From the NCBI GenBank assembly GCA_023458215.1, contig JAEXAJ010000087.1, positions 1-17,738 of the forward strand: DNA of 17,738 bases. The letters are read 5' to 3'. This document shows, piece after piece, positions 1 through 8,312 of the stretch (its first letter is position 1; every line of letters starts with the position of its first letter). A program made the position numbers and the translations under genes. The stretch comes from Bacteroidota bacterium (GTDB taxonomy: Bacteria > Bacteroidota > Bacteroidia > Bacteroidales > Bacteroidaceae). Under the pieces are notes generated by a model. It had not been told where the DNA came from, made no database searches, and worked only from the letters and a program-made list of their open reading frames with translations.

Positions 1-135
1 CTGGAACTTAACTACACGAACCTAAAAACAGCTACGACAATCAGCCTTAACGGCAGTGACGTGAAAGAGACGAAACTGCGATTGTCCAAATTAGTGCGTG
101 AAGTCGATAAATGCATCGCTTTGTTGAACGAATAA
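1..135 (+). CDS. C-terminal 44 residues of a small unidentified protein upstream of zapA (5' truncated)
   Basis: The plus strand is open from base 1 and ends in TAA at 133-135, giving a tail that finishes in CIALLNE. The window edge cuts off the start, so the full length is unknown. The tail is polar and leucine-spaced (LRLSKLVREVDK), compatible with a short helical or coiled-coil protein. Only 6 bases separate its stop from the zapA start, so the two are almost certainly co-transcribed. A small helical partner beside ZapA would fit a divisome role, but that rests on position alone. I do not recognise the family. Confidence 0.7.
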   Translation: MELNYTNLKTATTISLNGSDVKETKLRLSKLVREVDKCIALLNE

Positions 136-141
136 TGATGT

Positions 142-432
142 ATGAACGATAAAATAAAGATAAACCTGCAAATGGCAGGAGCCTCCTACCCTCTCACAAT
201 CAACCGCGAGGACGAGGAAATGGTAAGAGAAGCCGCCAAACAGGTAGATATCAGACTCAATGCGTATAGGGAACATTATCAAAATGTATCTCCGGAGAGA
301 ATTATAGCCATGGTAGCTTATCAATTCTCTTTAGAGAACCTGCAAATGAAGGATCGTAATGATACCGCCCCCTATACCTATAAGATAAAAGAACTGACAG
401 AAGTATTGGAAAACTATTTTAAAGAAGAATAA
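142..432 (+). CDS. zapA: Cell division protein ZapA
   Basis: This encodes 96 aa, the usual ZapA size. The N-terminal part (about residues 3-20, IKINLQMAGASYPLTINRED) matches the beta-strand start of the ZapA fold. It is followed by EEMVREAAKQVD and a long amphipathic helix that ends in the charged C-terminus. ZapA is a cytoplasmic protein that binds FtsZ at midcell and bundles or cross-links protofilaments in the Z-ring. The start ATG at 142 lies 6 bases after the upstream stop, consistent with an operon. The gene is followed by a structured spacer and a strong terminator-like hairpin before rny. The call rests on motif and length recognition. Confidence 0.88.
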   Translation: MNDKIKINLQMAGASYPLTINREDEEMVREAAKQVDIRLNAYREHYQNVSPERIIAMVAYQFSLENLQMKDRNDTAPYTYKIKELTEVLENYFKEE

Positions 433-530
433 GTTACCACATCTTCCCGCTCAGTGGATGAGAGAGATAATTCGCGCACTGTACAAAAGTCAGGTCCTCA
501 CAGGATCAGGCTTTTATGCAGTGCTTTTTT
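433..530 (+). ncRNA. Structured zapA-rny spacer, possible small RNA
   Basis: Two hairpins follow the zapA stop directly. The first spans 441-468 (outer ATCT/AGAT, inner CTCA/TGAG around GTGGA). The second is the long terminator hairpin at 476-524 with a six-T tract. The position after zapA is where several proteobacteria carry 6S RNA (ssrS), and Bacteroidetes have a short 6S variant. I cannot show the typical central bubble here, so this may be only a 3' UTR with a terminator. Confidence 0.25.
476..530 (+). terminator. Rho-independent terminator after zapA
   Basis: A 16-position stem pairs GCACTGTACAAAAGTC (476-491) with GGCTTTTATGCAGTGC (509-524), with a few wobbles and one mismatch. The loop contains a nested TCCT/AGGA stem. 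TTTTTT follows at 525-530. This is a strong intrinsic terminator, suggesting that zapA and rny are separate transcription units or are joined only by read-through. Confidence 0.8.
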
Positions 531-557
531 ATTTATATACTTAAACAAATTAATAGA

Positions 558-2096
558 ATGACAGTAGTTACAATAGTAGTATCCATTGCCTGCTTCATCG
601 TTGGAGGATTTGCTTCGTATATGTTCTTCAAGCACGGCTTGAAGTCCAAATACGACGGCATTCTGAAAGAGGCTGAAACCGAGGCAGAAGTGATTAAAAA
701 GAATAAGTTGCTGGAAGTGAAGGAGAAATTCCTGAACAAGAAAGCCGACTTGGAAAAAGAAGTTGCGATCCGCAATCAAAAGATACAGCAAGCGGAAAAC
801 AAGTTGAAACAGCGTGAATTGGTGTTGAACCAACGCCAAGACGAAATCCAACGCAAGAAGATGGAAGCCGAAGCTGTAAAGGAAAACCTCGAAGCCCAGC
901 TTGTAATCGTAGACAAAAAGAAAGAAGAACTGGACCACCTGCAACGCCAGGAAATCGAGAAATTGGAAGCCATCTCAGGTCTTTCGGCCGAAGAAGCTAA
1001 AGAGCGCATGGTAGAAACCCTGAAAGAAGAAGCCAAGACTCAGGCTCAGTCTTTCATCAACGACATTATGGATGATGCCAAACTGACCGCCAGCAAGGAA
1101 GCCAAACGCATCGTGATACAGTCTATCCAACGTGTAGCTACGGAAACGGCTATCGAGAACTCCGTTACCGTATTCCATATCGAATCGGACGAAATCAAAG
1201 GACGTATCATCGGTCGTGAAGGGCGTAACATCCGTGCTCTTGAAGCGGCTACCGGTGTGGAAATCGTTGTGGACGACACTCCTGAAGCTATCGTGCTCTC
1301 TGCTTTCGACCCCGTTCGCCGTGAAATAGCCCGCTTGGCATTGCACCAGTTGGTTACAGACGGTCGTATTCACCCCGCACGTATCGAGGAAGTAGTTGCC
1401 AAGGTACGCAAGCAGGTCGAAGAAGAGATTATCGAAACCGGTAAACGTACCACCATCGACTTGGGTATCCACGGTCTGCATCCCGAACTGATCCGCATTA
1501 TCGGTAAGATGAAATACCGTTCTTCATACGGCCAAAACCTGTTGCAGCATGCCCGTGAAACTGCCAATCTTTGTGCAGTGATGGCATCGGAACTCGGATT
1601 GAATCCTAAGAAAGCAAAACGTGCAGGTCTGCTGCATGATATCGGTAAAGTGCCCGATGAAGAACCGGAATTGCCGCACGCACTCTATGGTATGAAGCTG
1701 GCTGAGAAGTTCAAAGAGAAACCGGACATTTGCAACGCTATCGGCGCTCACCACGACGAAGTGGAAATGACCAGTTTGCTGGCTCCTATCGTACAGGTAT
1801 GTGACGCCATCTCAGGTGCACGTCCGGGCGCACGCCGTGAAATTGTAGAAGCCTACATCAAGCGTCTGAACGACCTCGAACAATTGGCTATGTCTTATCC
1901 CGGCGTAACGAAAACTTATGCCATCCAGGCAGGACGCGAGTTGCGCGTTATCGTAGGTGCCGACAAGATAGACGACAAGGCAACCGAGAACCTCTCCGGT
2001 GAAATCGCCAAGAAGATTCAGGATGAGATGACTTATCCGGGACAGGTTAAGATCACTGTGATCCGTGAGACTCGCGCAGTGAGCTACGCAAAATAA
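558..2096 (+). CDS. rny: Ribonuclease Y
   Basis: This encodes 512 aa, close to the family's usual size. An N-terminal membrane helix (about residues 3-24, [17 protein letters not shown]) anchors the protein. A long charged coiled coil follows (about 30-190). A KH RNA-binding domain carries the GxxG loop in [19 protein letters not shown] (about 215-235). An HD metal-dependent phosphohydrolase domain contains H331, the HD pair in LLHDIGK (H360/D361), AHHDE (398-401) and D416. RNase Y is an endoribonuclease that starts mRNA decay at the inner membrane. An in-frame start at 516 exists, but it would fall inside the preceding terminator stem and put a charged extension before the membrane helix, so ATG 558 was chosen. 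A terminator follows the gene. Confidence 0.95.
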   Translation: MTVVTIVVSIACFIVGGFASYMFFKHGLKSKYDGILKEAETEAEVIKKNKLLEVKEKFLNKKADLEKEVAIRNQKIQQAENKLKQRELVLNQRQDEIQRKKMEAEAVKENLEAQLVIVDKKKEELDHLQRQEIEKLEAISGLSAEEAKERMVETLKEEAKTQAQSFINDIMDDAKLTASKEAKRIVIQSIQRVATETAIENSVTVFHIESDEIKGRIIGREGRNIRALEAATGVEIVVDDTPEAIVLSAFDPVRREIARLALHQLVTDGRIHPARIEEVVAKVRKQVEEEIIETGKRTTIDLGIHGLHPELIRIIGKMKYRSSYGQNLLQHARETANLCAVMASELGLNPKKAKRAGLLHDIGKVPDEEPELPHALYGMKLAEKFKEKPDICNAIGAHHDEVEMTSLLAPIVQVCDAISGARPGARREIVEAYIKRLNDLEQLAMSYPGVTKTYAIQAGRELRVIVGADKIDDKATENLSGEIAKKIQDEMTYPGQVKITVIRETRAVSYAK

Positions 2097-2109
2097 AAAT
2101 AGAGAATTA

Positions 2110-2152
2110 AATAACGAAAGGGCGGATTACTATTCGCCCTTTCGTTATTTTT
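2110..2152 (+). terminator. Rho-independent terminator after rny
   Basis: A perfect 15-bp stem pairs AATAACGAAAGGGCG (2110-2124) with CGCCCTTTCGTTATT (2135-2149) around a 10-base loop, followed by TTT. It starts 13 bases after the rny stop. Confidence 0.88.
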
Positions 2153-2153
2153 G
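2146..2153 (+). promoter_or_regulatory. Candidate cutC promoter, -7 box TATTTTTG
   Basis: TATTTTTG matches the Bacteroides -7 consensus TAnnTTTG and lies 25 bases before the cutC ATG. It overlaps the 3' arm and T-tract of the rny terminator. No convincing TTTG -33 element is visible upstream, because that region is the terminator stem and loop. Confidence 0.4.
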
Positions 2154-2178
2154 CAAAGCTGATAACATAATCAATAAT

Positions 2179-2931
2179 ATGAAAAATTATCAATTTGAAG
2201 TCTGTGCCAACTCCGTAGAGAGTTGTCTGGCAGCACAAGCCGGAGGAGCCAACCGGGTAGAACTGTGTGCGGGTGTTCCCGAAGGGGGCACCACCCCATC
2301 TTACGGCGATATTAGCGTGGCACGTGGAGTACTGACCAGCACAAAGTTGCACGTCATCATCCGTCCGCGAGGCGGTGATTTCTTGTACTCCTATATTGAG
2401 CAACGCATCATGCTGAAAGATATAGATAATGCCCGCCAACTCGAAGCAGACGGAGTGGTTTTCGGATGCCTTACGGCAGAAGGAGATGTTGATATTCCAC
2501 TTATGAAACAACTGATGGAGGTTGCACAAGGCATGTCTGTTACTTTCCACCGAGCTTTTGATGTATGCCGCAATCCACAGCAGGCATTGGAGGATATTAT
2601 CAATTTAGGGTGCGACCGGATACTCACTTCCGGACAAATGCCTACAGCAGAACAAGGCATTCCTTTATTGAAAGAGCTACAACAACAAGCGGCAGGACGT
2701 ATCACCCTACTTGCAGGCTGTGGTGTGAATGAGAATAATATAGCCCATATCGCCCAAGAAACAGGCATACATGAGTTTCATTTCTCAGCAAGAAAAGACA
2801 TTGAAAGTGGTATGACCTATCACAACAAAGCCGTTTCTATGGGAGGGACGGTACATATTGACGAGTACAAGCGCTCTGTAACTACAACGGAACGAGTTGC
2901 AAAAACAATAAACTCATTAAAACAATACTAA
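2179..2931 (+). CDS. cutC: CutC family protein (copper homeostasis annotation)
   Basis: This encodes 250 aa, the normal CutC length. The N-terminus carries the family signature FEVCANSVESCLAAQAGGANR followed by VELCAGVPEGGTTPS. VIIRPRGGDF, VTFHRAFDVC, RILTSGQ and LLAGCGVNENN follow in the expected order for a TIM-barrel CutC protein. CutC is cytoplasmic. The family was named for copper tolerance in E. coli, but its biochemical function is disputed, so the copper role should be treated as annotation only. The gene has its own candidate promoter after the rny terminator and converges on the minus-strand gene ending at 3095, with a palindromic repeat between them. No neighbouring gene supports a metal role. 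Confidence 0.92.
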   Translation: MKNYQFEVCANSVESCLAAQAGGANRVELCAGVPEGGTTPSYGDISVARGVLTSTKLHVIIRPRGGDFLYSYIEQRIMLKDIDNARQLEADGVVFGCLTAEGDVDIPLMKQLMEVAQGMSVTFHRAFDVCRNPQQALEDIINLGCDRILTSGQMPTAEQGIPLLKELQQQAAGRITLLAGCGVNENNIAHIAQETGIHEFHFSARKDIESGMTYHNKAVSMGGTVHIDEYKRSVTTTERVAKTINSLKQY

Positions 2932-2982
2932 TTCTGTAAATCATAACCACTCAAATCTTACGGTTTCCGATAATCAGTACTA

Positions 2983-3065
2983 TTTGTCATCCTGAGCTTG
3001 TCGAAGGATCTCCTCCCTTTCATATATTGAGAAGAGATGCTTCGACTACGCTCAGCATGACAAAA
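2983..3065. repeat. Interspersed palindromic repeat (GTCATCCTGAGC type)
   Basis: The two arms, at 2983-3012 and about 3034-3065, are near-perfect reverse complements. Each contains GTCATsCTGAGC, GTCGAAG and ATCTC, with small differences in the middle. The spacer is about 21 bases. I recall very similar GTCATCCTGAGC...TCGAAGGATCT sequences scattered between genes in many Bacteroidetes genomes. It sits between two convergent genes, where it could also work as a bidirectional transcript end. Confidence 0.75.
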
Positions 3066-3094
3066 GTTACTCTGCTATTTCAACTAATCGCTGT

Positions 3095-5761
3095 TCATAA
3101 TCCTTTTATCGTCTTCATCAATTGCTCTCCCAAACCAATCGTATATCCTTGTGAAACGAAAACTACGCGATTGAAGGTATCGGCAATAATGAATATAGGC
3201 AGACTATCTTTATTCTTCAGTTTCATGCTTTCAGCTATCTGACCGGATATGTTATCCGTATCTATACCATATACAATAGTAGATGGTAAATCAGGGAACG
3301 CAGTTCTAACAAACTTCCCTGCTTGAACCTCATCCGGGAAAAGCAGCACCATCTTCCTGCCCCACTTCTCTAAATCGGCTTTGAATGCTGCAATATCACG
3401 CAGTGCATGATTGGTTGGCTCCTGATTAACTCCCAAGACCCCTACAACAAAATACCCGCGGCCGCAAGCTTGCAACAAGCTTTGTGGATCAGAGAGCGTA
3501 CCATTATCCTGTAGCGGAGTAAAAATAGATTCAGAATTGAAATTTCCAATTACCTGAACTTCATCTTTACTTTGACGCATCACCAAATCAATATGAGTTG
3601 TCTTACCCGGCTCTATGCTGAAATACGTAGCTTTTGAAAGCACTGCACCACTTGCCATACGAGTTCCTGTAACCAGCATATAGTCTCCTGCATATAACAT
3701 AGTGCCATACTTTAGTAAATTGCTCCAAGTAGTACCGGCACCCATATCGGTATCTTCCTCATCATAAGCCAGTAAGTGCAAATTACCCTGCGGCGTAATT
3801 TGAGAGAGGGTGAAGTGAGAATAATATTTCGGGTTATCCAGTATGTTGGTCGGTGTATATTTAGCAATAAGTTTGCCTTTCTGAACAGTAGTTGGCGCGG
3901 CTTCCTCAAAATTCACATCTATCAGCCTCTCATCTCCTATTAATTGCACTTTACCGGTCACCTCGTCAATACGGGCAGGAATGCCCATACTGCGTGCCAT
4001 GGCAACGAAGAAAATATCACGACTATGAGCATCTGCCATACGCGCTCTCCATACTCCTTCCGGCGAAACAGGAGCTCCGCCCAAATTACAGTCTTTCTCC
4101 AAACGAATATTCTCCTTTACCCACGCAACGAGTTTCATCGGATCTGCCACATAAACCTCAGCCTCATTTTTCGGAATCACTTTACCGAAGAAGGACTTAT
4201 AAGGAGTCAGCATTTCATTACTTATACGTGGATTACGCACATATTTACGGAAGTAGTCGGCTTTCGTTTTCAAAGGGGACAACATGTGATCTATCAATAC
4301 CTCCAGACTAACATCACGAAGATCTTTTGCTGAGATCTGTTGCAAAAGGTCTATTCCCCCTCTTTTTGATTTCTCTGAACGCAGACGCGCCATAAAATTG
4401 CGGATAACCTCGTGATTGCCACGAGAGGCCACTAAAATCTTAGCAACAGCATCTTCGTCCAGTTTATAGTCTTTTGCAAAATTACGTGCCGATTCTTCTA
4501 TCATGAATGTACTCACGTAGGCATTACGTATTGAATCTTCATGCGCCAAACGCTGATCGTTTCGGGCGCGTTGCTCAGGAGTAACATTGGGTACATTCGC
4601 ACTTTCTGCAGGAGGCACGATATCGAAGTCTATAGAATAGTTCTCACCCGCCTTCTTATCCAGTTTCACGGTCAGCTCATTGTCCTTACCAAAGGAGAGC
4701 TTGGCATACCCGAACTTTCCGTCTTTAGATGCCCATACCAGCATATCGCCTTTTCCGGCAGTCAGGGTACAGTTGCCGGAAGCATCAGTCTGCTTTTTAG
4801 CAACCGTATAGAATTCAGCATAATTGTAAAGTTTGAACTCTACGCAGGCATCGGCAACCGGATTGCCTTGTTCATCTGTTACCGTTACAGATGCCTTGGC
4901 AGTGGGTGCATAATTTTCGATTACATTGATTTCAGTATAATTAGGGGTAACGGACATTATTTCTTCCGCACCTTCATATCGACCGAAAACCTTGGTATGC
5001 ATCAACATTCCCCGACTGGCAGGTGCATTGAACCATCCCAAGTTTAACACAGGTTCCGGCTCGCAAGCTCCCAGAAAATACCACTTACCATCTGCCCAGG
5101 CTTCCACCCACGCATGATTATCATCAGTATGTGCCCAGCGAGGGGTATATACTTGCCTCGCCGGAATACCTACCGAACGAAGAGCGGCAACCAACAAAGT
5201 AGATTCTTCACCACATCGCCCGTAAGCCGTACGTACCGTTGCCATAGGCGAACTGGTTCGTGAATCGGAAGGCATATAAACAGCTTTCTCATGACACCAA
5301 TGGTTCACTTCAAGAATAGCATCATAGAGAGAAAGCGATTTGACACGATCTTTCAGTTCCTTGTAGAATACAATCCTCGCACTATCCAATTGTTCATTGT
5401 TTACCCGCTCCGGAAGTACAAAATGTCGGAATACTTCTTCGGGAATTTTATCTCCCCAAGACATTTCTGCCGCCGCCTGCTGCGAAGCCCGTATATTCAT
5501 TAAGTGAAACTCTCCGGAATAATCAGTTATATCAGCCAAAGGCATATAGGCGTACAGAAACTCTAACGCCTCGCGTTCATACGAAGTCAGTTCCGCATCG
5601 AATATAGCAAACAAATCGCTCTGGGCGATCAACGCCTTTTTCTGCTGAAAATCTTGCTCTACGCGTTCGCGATAAGAAGCATCTGTCATGAAATGGGATT
5701 CACCGCAAGCGGTCAGTAAAAACAGTAAAACGGTTCCTAAAAATAATGCAATTTGTTTCAT
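3095..5761 (-). CDS. Transglutaminase-like lipoprotein with a degenerate second repeat and thioredoxin-like C-terminus
   Basis: This encodes 888 aa. The lipoprotein signal MKQIALFLGTVLLFLLTAC predicts lipidation at C19. A transglutaminase-like core spans about residues 165-240: C183 in GRCGEES, IPARQVYTP, and H216 in DNHAWVEAW. The usual acidic third residue falls near GACEPEP, where E234 could substitute. An Ig-like or carboxypeptidase-regulatory-like beta domain follows (about 285-370, VTVTDEQGNPVADACVEF). Around 555-620 a second region resembles the transglutaminase core (MARSMGIPAR), but the aligned cysteine position is A578. The C-terminal ~110 residues look thioredoxin- or peroxiredoxin-like (KMVLLFPDE, LPIFIIADTFNRVVFVSQGY) without a CxxC. 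It is last in the LytTR/TonB/DUF2141 block, 52 bases after DUF2141. Substrate is unknown; a peptidase or protein-modifying role at the cell surface is inferred. Confidence 0.8.
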   Translation of the reverse strand: MKQIALFLGTVLLFLLTACGESHFMTDASYRERVEQDFQQKKALIAQSDLFAIFDAELTSYEREALEFLYAYMPLADITDYSGEFHLMNIRASQQAAAEMSWGDKIPEEVFRHFVLPERVNNEQLDSARIVFYKELKDRVKSLSLYDAILEVNHWCHEKAVYMPSDSRTSSPMATVRTAYGRCGEESTLLVAALRSVGIPARQVYTPRWAHTDDNHAWVEAWADGKWYFLGACEPEPVLNLGWFNAPASRGMLMHTKVFGRYEGAEEIMSVTPNYTEINVIENYAPTAKASVTVTDEQGNPVADACVEFKLYNYAEFYTVAKKQTDASGNCTLTAGKGDMLVWASKDGKFGYAKLSFGKDNELTVKLDKKAGENYSIDFDIVPPAESANVPNVTPEQRARNDQRLAHEDSIRNAYVSTFMIEESARNFAKDYKLDEDAVAKILVASRGNHEVIRNFMARLRSEKSKRGGIDLLQQISAKDLRDVSLEVLIDHMLSPLKTKADYFRKYVRNPRISNEMLTPYKSFFGKVIPKNEAEVYVADPMKLVAWVKENIRLEKDCNLGGAPVSPEGVWRARMADAHSRDIFFVAMARSMGIPARIDEVTGKVQLIGDERLIDVNFEEAAPTTVQKGKLIAKYTPTNILDNPKYYSHFTLSQITPQGNLHLLAYDEEDTDMGAGTTWSNLLKYGTMLYAGDYMLVTGTRMASGAVLSKATYFSIEPGKTTHIDLVMRQSKDEVQVIGNFNSESIFTPLQDNGTLSDPQSLLQACGRGYFVVGVLGVNQEPTNHALRDIAAFKADLEKWGRKMVLLFPDEVQAGKFVRTAFPDLPSTIVYGIDTDNISGQIAESMKLKNKDSLPIFIIADTFNRVVFVSQGYTIGLGEQLMKTIKGL

Positions 5762-5813
5762 AATGTAGTCTATCTAAGGTACAGACCACAAAATTAAAGA
5801 ATTATTTAAGAAT

Positions 5814-6227
5814 CTATTTCAAATGTATCACCAAAGTCATATCTTCAGTAAAAGAAAAATGGCATTTATCAAAAGATGGTGCCCCCATCACCCCTTCGGC
5901 ATCATTACTAAAACCGAATTTCTCTGTAGGAATACCGAAAGCGCCGGTATCCAGCTTCCCGTTTCCATTCTCATCCTGATAAAGAGAAACAGCATACGTA
6001 CCGGCAGGCAATCCCTTACAAGGCATCGAAAGTACTTTATCCTTCACCTCAACCCTGAAACCTGCCAGCGGCTTCTTCATAAACGTCTCTTGCGAGTTAT
6101 AGATAGCTACATAGAGATAACCTTCCGTTTTCTCAATATCACGCACTTCAATAGTTAAGTTCTGTGCAAACAGCAGTTGTACTGCACCTTGCAATACAAA
6201 TACTAAAAAGATAATCATTGCTTTCAT
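5814..6227 (-). CDS. DUF2141 secreted protein
   Basis: This encodes 137 aa. A signal peptide (about residues 1-21, ending LLFAQ) precedes a short beta-rich domain. The domain carries features I associate with DUF2141: GYLYVAIYNSQETF near the start, the LPAGTYAVSLYQDENGNGKLD block (about 73-93), and FGIPTEKFGFSNDA followed by the FDKCHFSF strand. The DENGNGKLD stretch resembles a calcium-binding loop. The protein is predicted to be periplasmic or surface-exposed. It sits 63 bases downstream of the TonB receptor and upstream of the transglutaminase-like lipoprotein on the same strand, so one transcript is likely. The molecular function of DUF2141 is not established as far as I know. Confidence 0.85.
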   Translation of the reverse strand: MKAMIIFLVFVLQGAVQLLFAQNLTIEVRDIEKTEGYLYVAIYNSQETFMKKPLAGFRVEVKDKVLSMPCKGLPAGTYAVSLYQDENGNGKLDTGAFGIPTEKFGFSNDAEGVMGAPSFDKCHFSFTEDMTLVIHLK

Positions 6228-6268
6228 TTTCGTTGTTTTTTTAAAGTTAATATTAAGAGTTTCCTCCC

Positions 6269-6282
6269 TCCCCTTCAGGGGA
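6269..6282. other. Small intercistronic hairpin between TonB receptor and DUF2141 genes
   Basis: TCCCC (6269-6273) pairs with GGGGA (6278-6282) around a TTCA loop, just after the receptor stop at 6291. There is no adjacent T-tract in the minus direction, so it looks more like an mRNA processing or stability element than a terminator. Confidence 0.3.
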
Positions 6283-6290
6283 ATGAGGGG

Positions 6291-8216
6291 TTAGAAATTG
6301 GAAACATCGTATGCAGCCTTCTTACCAAGGGTAATGTAAACTCCTATGTAGAAGAAATGGTCGCTGGATGCCAGTATAACTTTGTCGTCCACCTTCCCGA
6401 ATTCATTCTTCCTACATAAGATATTGGTAGCGGAAGTGTGAATAATCACCTTCTTACTAACCAAATAAGTGAGGCCCAAATCCAAACTATTATAAGGCTT
6501 CACTTCATCGTTCATCAAACCCGGTAATGCGGGGTTATGAAAAGGACGACCACTACTGAAACGATTGGTTACACTGATAATAGTATGTAAACTTGGCAAA
6601 GAGTATTTTACTACCAAAGCTGCATTATGCCGGGTGGCATACTGAGGAGTAGTCACTTCCGTATACTCCTGATATTTACGCCTGGATATATTATAGGTAT
6701 AAGAAAGCTGGTATTCCAGATTCTTAAGCAAAGCCCGGTCACGGAAGAAGAGGTCGATACCCTTGCTATGCCCATATCCGTCAGATGTCAGGCAAATAGG
6801 TTCAGGAGCGGTATTCTCCTCTGTCAATGCCAATCGATCATAATTCTTATAATAGAATTCGGCATTATAGAATCGTCCCTCATTACCGTACTGGATACCC
6901 AAATTATATTGCAAACAGGCTTCGGACTTCAAATCAGGTTGGCGAACCAAATACTTATTCTCCGGTAATTGCGTATAACGCCCGATGGTTCCCGAAAACA
7001 TAATATCCCCCCAATGATAATTCAATGCTAACCGCGGTGAGAAATTCACTTTCCGGTTCAGTGACGTATATTCCGTACGAAAAGAAAGTTCGGCTTTCAG
7101 TTGTTCTATAGGATAATATGTAGCCGAGAAGAAAACCGCACTAACCGTAGGCGACATGCGATTACTATCATCAACTTCGGAAAGCAGATAGTGATTCTTG
7201 TAAGAACGTATATAGCTCTCCAGCCCCATATCCAAACGAAAAGTCGATGACAAGCGTTTAAAAACTTTTGTTTTCAGATGTAACTCTTGTTGACGTTCCA
7301 ACCAATCGTCGCTTGCCATAACGGCACCGTTTATTTTCTGCTCATTAAATGAAATGGCCGCACCCGCAAACCAATTCCACTCTCCCGACATACGACGGCG
7401 AAATGTTGTATTGATATATATATTATCTTCACCCAAGCCAAATAATCTACGGTCCTCTCCTTCATAAGTCGAAAGGTCGGTGCGATCATATTGAGCATAA
7501 ATCTTAAAGGCAGTAGCCTCATCAGGCGTATACCGAAACTGGGTAGCTCCTGAAAACATCCGGTATGGTTTTGAGAATTCTTTCCGACCGGAATAAATCT
7601 TATCATATAATCCCAAGTTCTGATAGTTCAAATCCACCGACAAAGACCCCTTGTCAAAAACGTGAGTTCCTCCTCCTCCTATACCGACAACCGAAGCATT
7701 CACTCCTATTTTGTTTACCCGGCTATAATCTTTTGTCTCCAAAGGAAGTACAGCCGAAAGTGCTTCTCCGTATTCTTGCGAGGCACCACCGGAAGCCAAA
7801 TTCACTCCGCTGAACATAAAAGTCGAATAACGGCTTCGAGCCGGCGTATTGATGCCATTTGATGTATAAGGATTCAATACATGCATGCCATCTATATAGG
7901 TCTGCGTTTCACTGCTACTACCTCCGCGCACCAGCAATTCGCCGGTTTCACCTTGTACTTGCGTACCGGGTAATGTTTGCAATGCTTTGTATAAATCACC
8001 GTTTGCACCACCCACCGTAACCAGTTCCACCGGACGCATATCACTCCAACGACTGTTTGCAGCAGGTGTCTTTCGTCCTTTCACTACAACTTCGTCCAAA
8101 CCGATACTATCTATATTGAACTGAAGATGTATCGTATCAGTTAATGCCTTTTGTGCCATGGATGGATGCACAAAAAATAAAATACTTAAAGCTAAAAGAA
8201 TTATTTTCCGTTTCAT
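6291..8216 (-). CDS. TonB-dependent outer-membrane receptor
   Basis: This encodes 641 aa. An in-frame start 14 codons upstream exists, but ATG 8216 begins a clean signal peptide (MKRKIILLALSILFFVHPSMAQ). The mature N-terminus goes directly into a DEVVVKGRK segment and a plug domain (about residues 45-150) with LPGTQVQGETGELLVRGG and TYIDGMHVLNPYT. The rest is a beta-barrel rich in alternating aromatic and polar strands, ending LGKKAAYDVSNF. It lacks the N-terminal carboxypeptidase-like domain of SusC proteins and no SusD partner follows, so a glycan-utilisation pair is unlikely. It would import a ligand using TonB/ExbBD energy. The ligand is unknown. It is probably expressed with DUF2141 and the lipoprotein downstream. 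Confidence 0.9.
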   Translation of the reverse strand: MKRKIILLALSILFFVHPSMAQKALTDTIHLQFNIDSIGLDEVVVKGRKTPAANSRWSDMRPVELVTVGGANGDLYKALQTLPGTQVQGETGELLVRGGSSSETQTYIDGMHVLNPYTSNGINTPARSRYSTFMFSGVNLASGGASQEYGEALSAVLPLETKDYSRVNKIGVNASVVGIGGGGTHVFDKGSLSVDLNYQNLGLYDKIYSGRKEFSKPYRMFSGATQFRYTPDEATAFKIYAQYDRTDLSTYEGEDRRLFGLGEDNIYINTTFRRRMSGEWNWFAGAAISFNEQKINGAVMASDDWLERQQELHLKTKVFKRLSSTFRLDMGLESYIRSYKNHYLLSEVDDSNRMSPTVSAVFFSATYYPIEQLKAELSFRTEYTSLNRKVNFSPRLALNYHWGDIMFSGTIGRYTQLPENKYLVRQPDLKSEACLQYNLGIQYGNEGRFYNAEFYYKNYDRLALTEENTAPEPICLTSDGYGHSKGIDLFFRDRALLKNLEYQLSYTYNISRRKYQEYTEVTTPQYATRHNAALVVKYSLPSLHTIISVTNRFSSGRPFHNPALPGLMNDEVKPYNSLDLGLTYLVSKKVIIHTSATNILCRKNEFGKVDDKVILASSDHFFYIGVYITLGKKAAYDVSNF

Positions 8217-8255
8217 ATCTCTATGTTTTTTGCGTGCAATCTGCTTTCGCTGTTG

Positions 8256-8283
8256 CAAACATAGAGGAAGAATTCAGAGCAAA
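8256..8283 (-). promoter_or_regulatory. Candidate promoter of the TonB receptor operon
   Basis: On the minus strand TATGTTTG (8263-8256) matches the Bacteroides -7 consensus TAnnTTTG. A TTTG (8283-8280) 16 bases upstream fits the -33 box, slightly closer than usual. The predicted transcript would start near 8249, leaving a leader of about 33 bases before ATG 8216. Confidence 0.55.
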
Positions 8284-8312
8284 AAAATATCCGGGACAGA
8301 CAACCCGGATAT
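8281..8312 (-). terminator. Rho-independent terminator after the LytTR gene
   Basis: Read on the minus strand, ATATCCGGG pairs with CCCGGATAT (9 bp; 8312-8304 with 8295-8287) around an 8-base loop. Seven T residues follow (8287-8281), overlapping the last stem base. It separates the regulator transcript from the receptor operon promoter just downstream. Confidence 0.75.

Noticed and set aside
516..557. Upstream in-frame start for rny giving a 526-aa protein
   Set aside because: It lies inside the zapA terminator stem and would place [14 protein letters not shown] before the membrane anchor. ATG 558 gives the normal RNase Y N-terminus.
498..1481. Several antisense frames within rny (for example 975-1481, 498-944)
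   Set aside because: They are shadows of the rny coding frame with low-complexity or unnatural composition.
4541..5047. 168-aa open frame on the plus strand inside the transglutaminase-like gene
   Set aside because: It is antisense to a convincing gene and shows no domain or start context of its own.
6291..8216. SusC-like glycan receptor
   Set aside because: There is no carboxypeptidase-like N-terminal domain, the protein is short for SusC, and no SusD gene follows.
8217..8258. Upstream start giving a 655-aa TonB receptor
   Set aside because: The extra 14 residues are highly charged, precede an obvious signal peptide and overlap the predicted promoter and leader.
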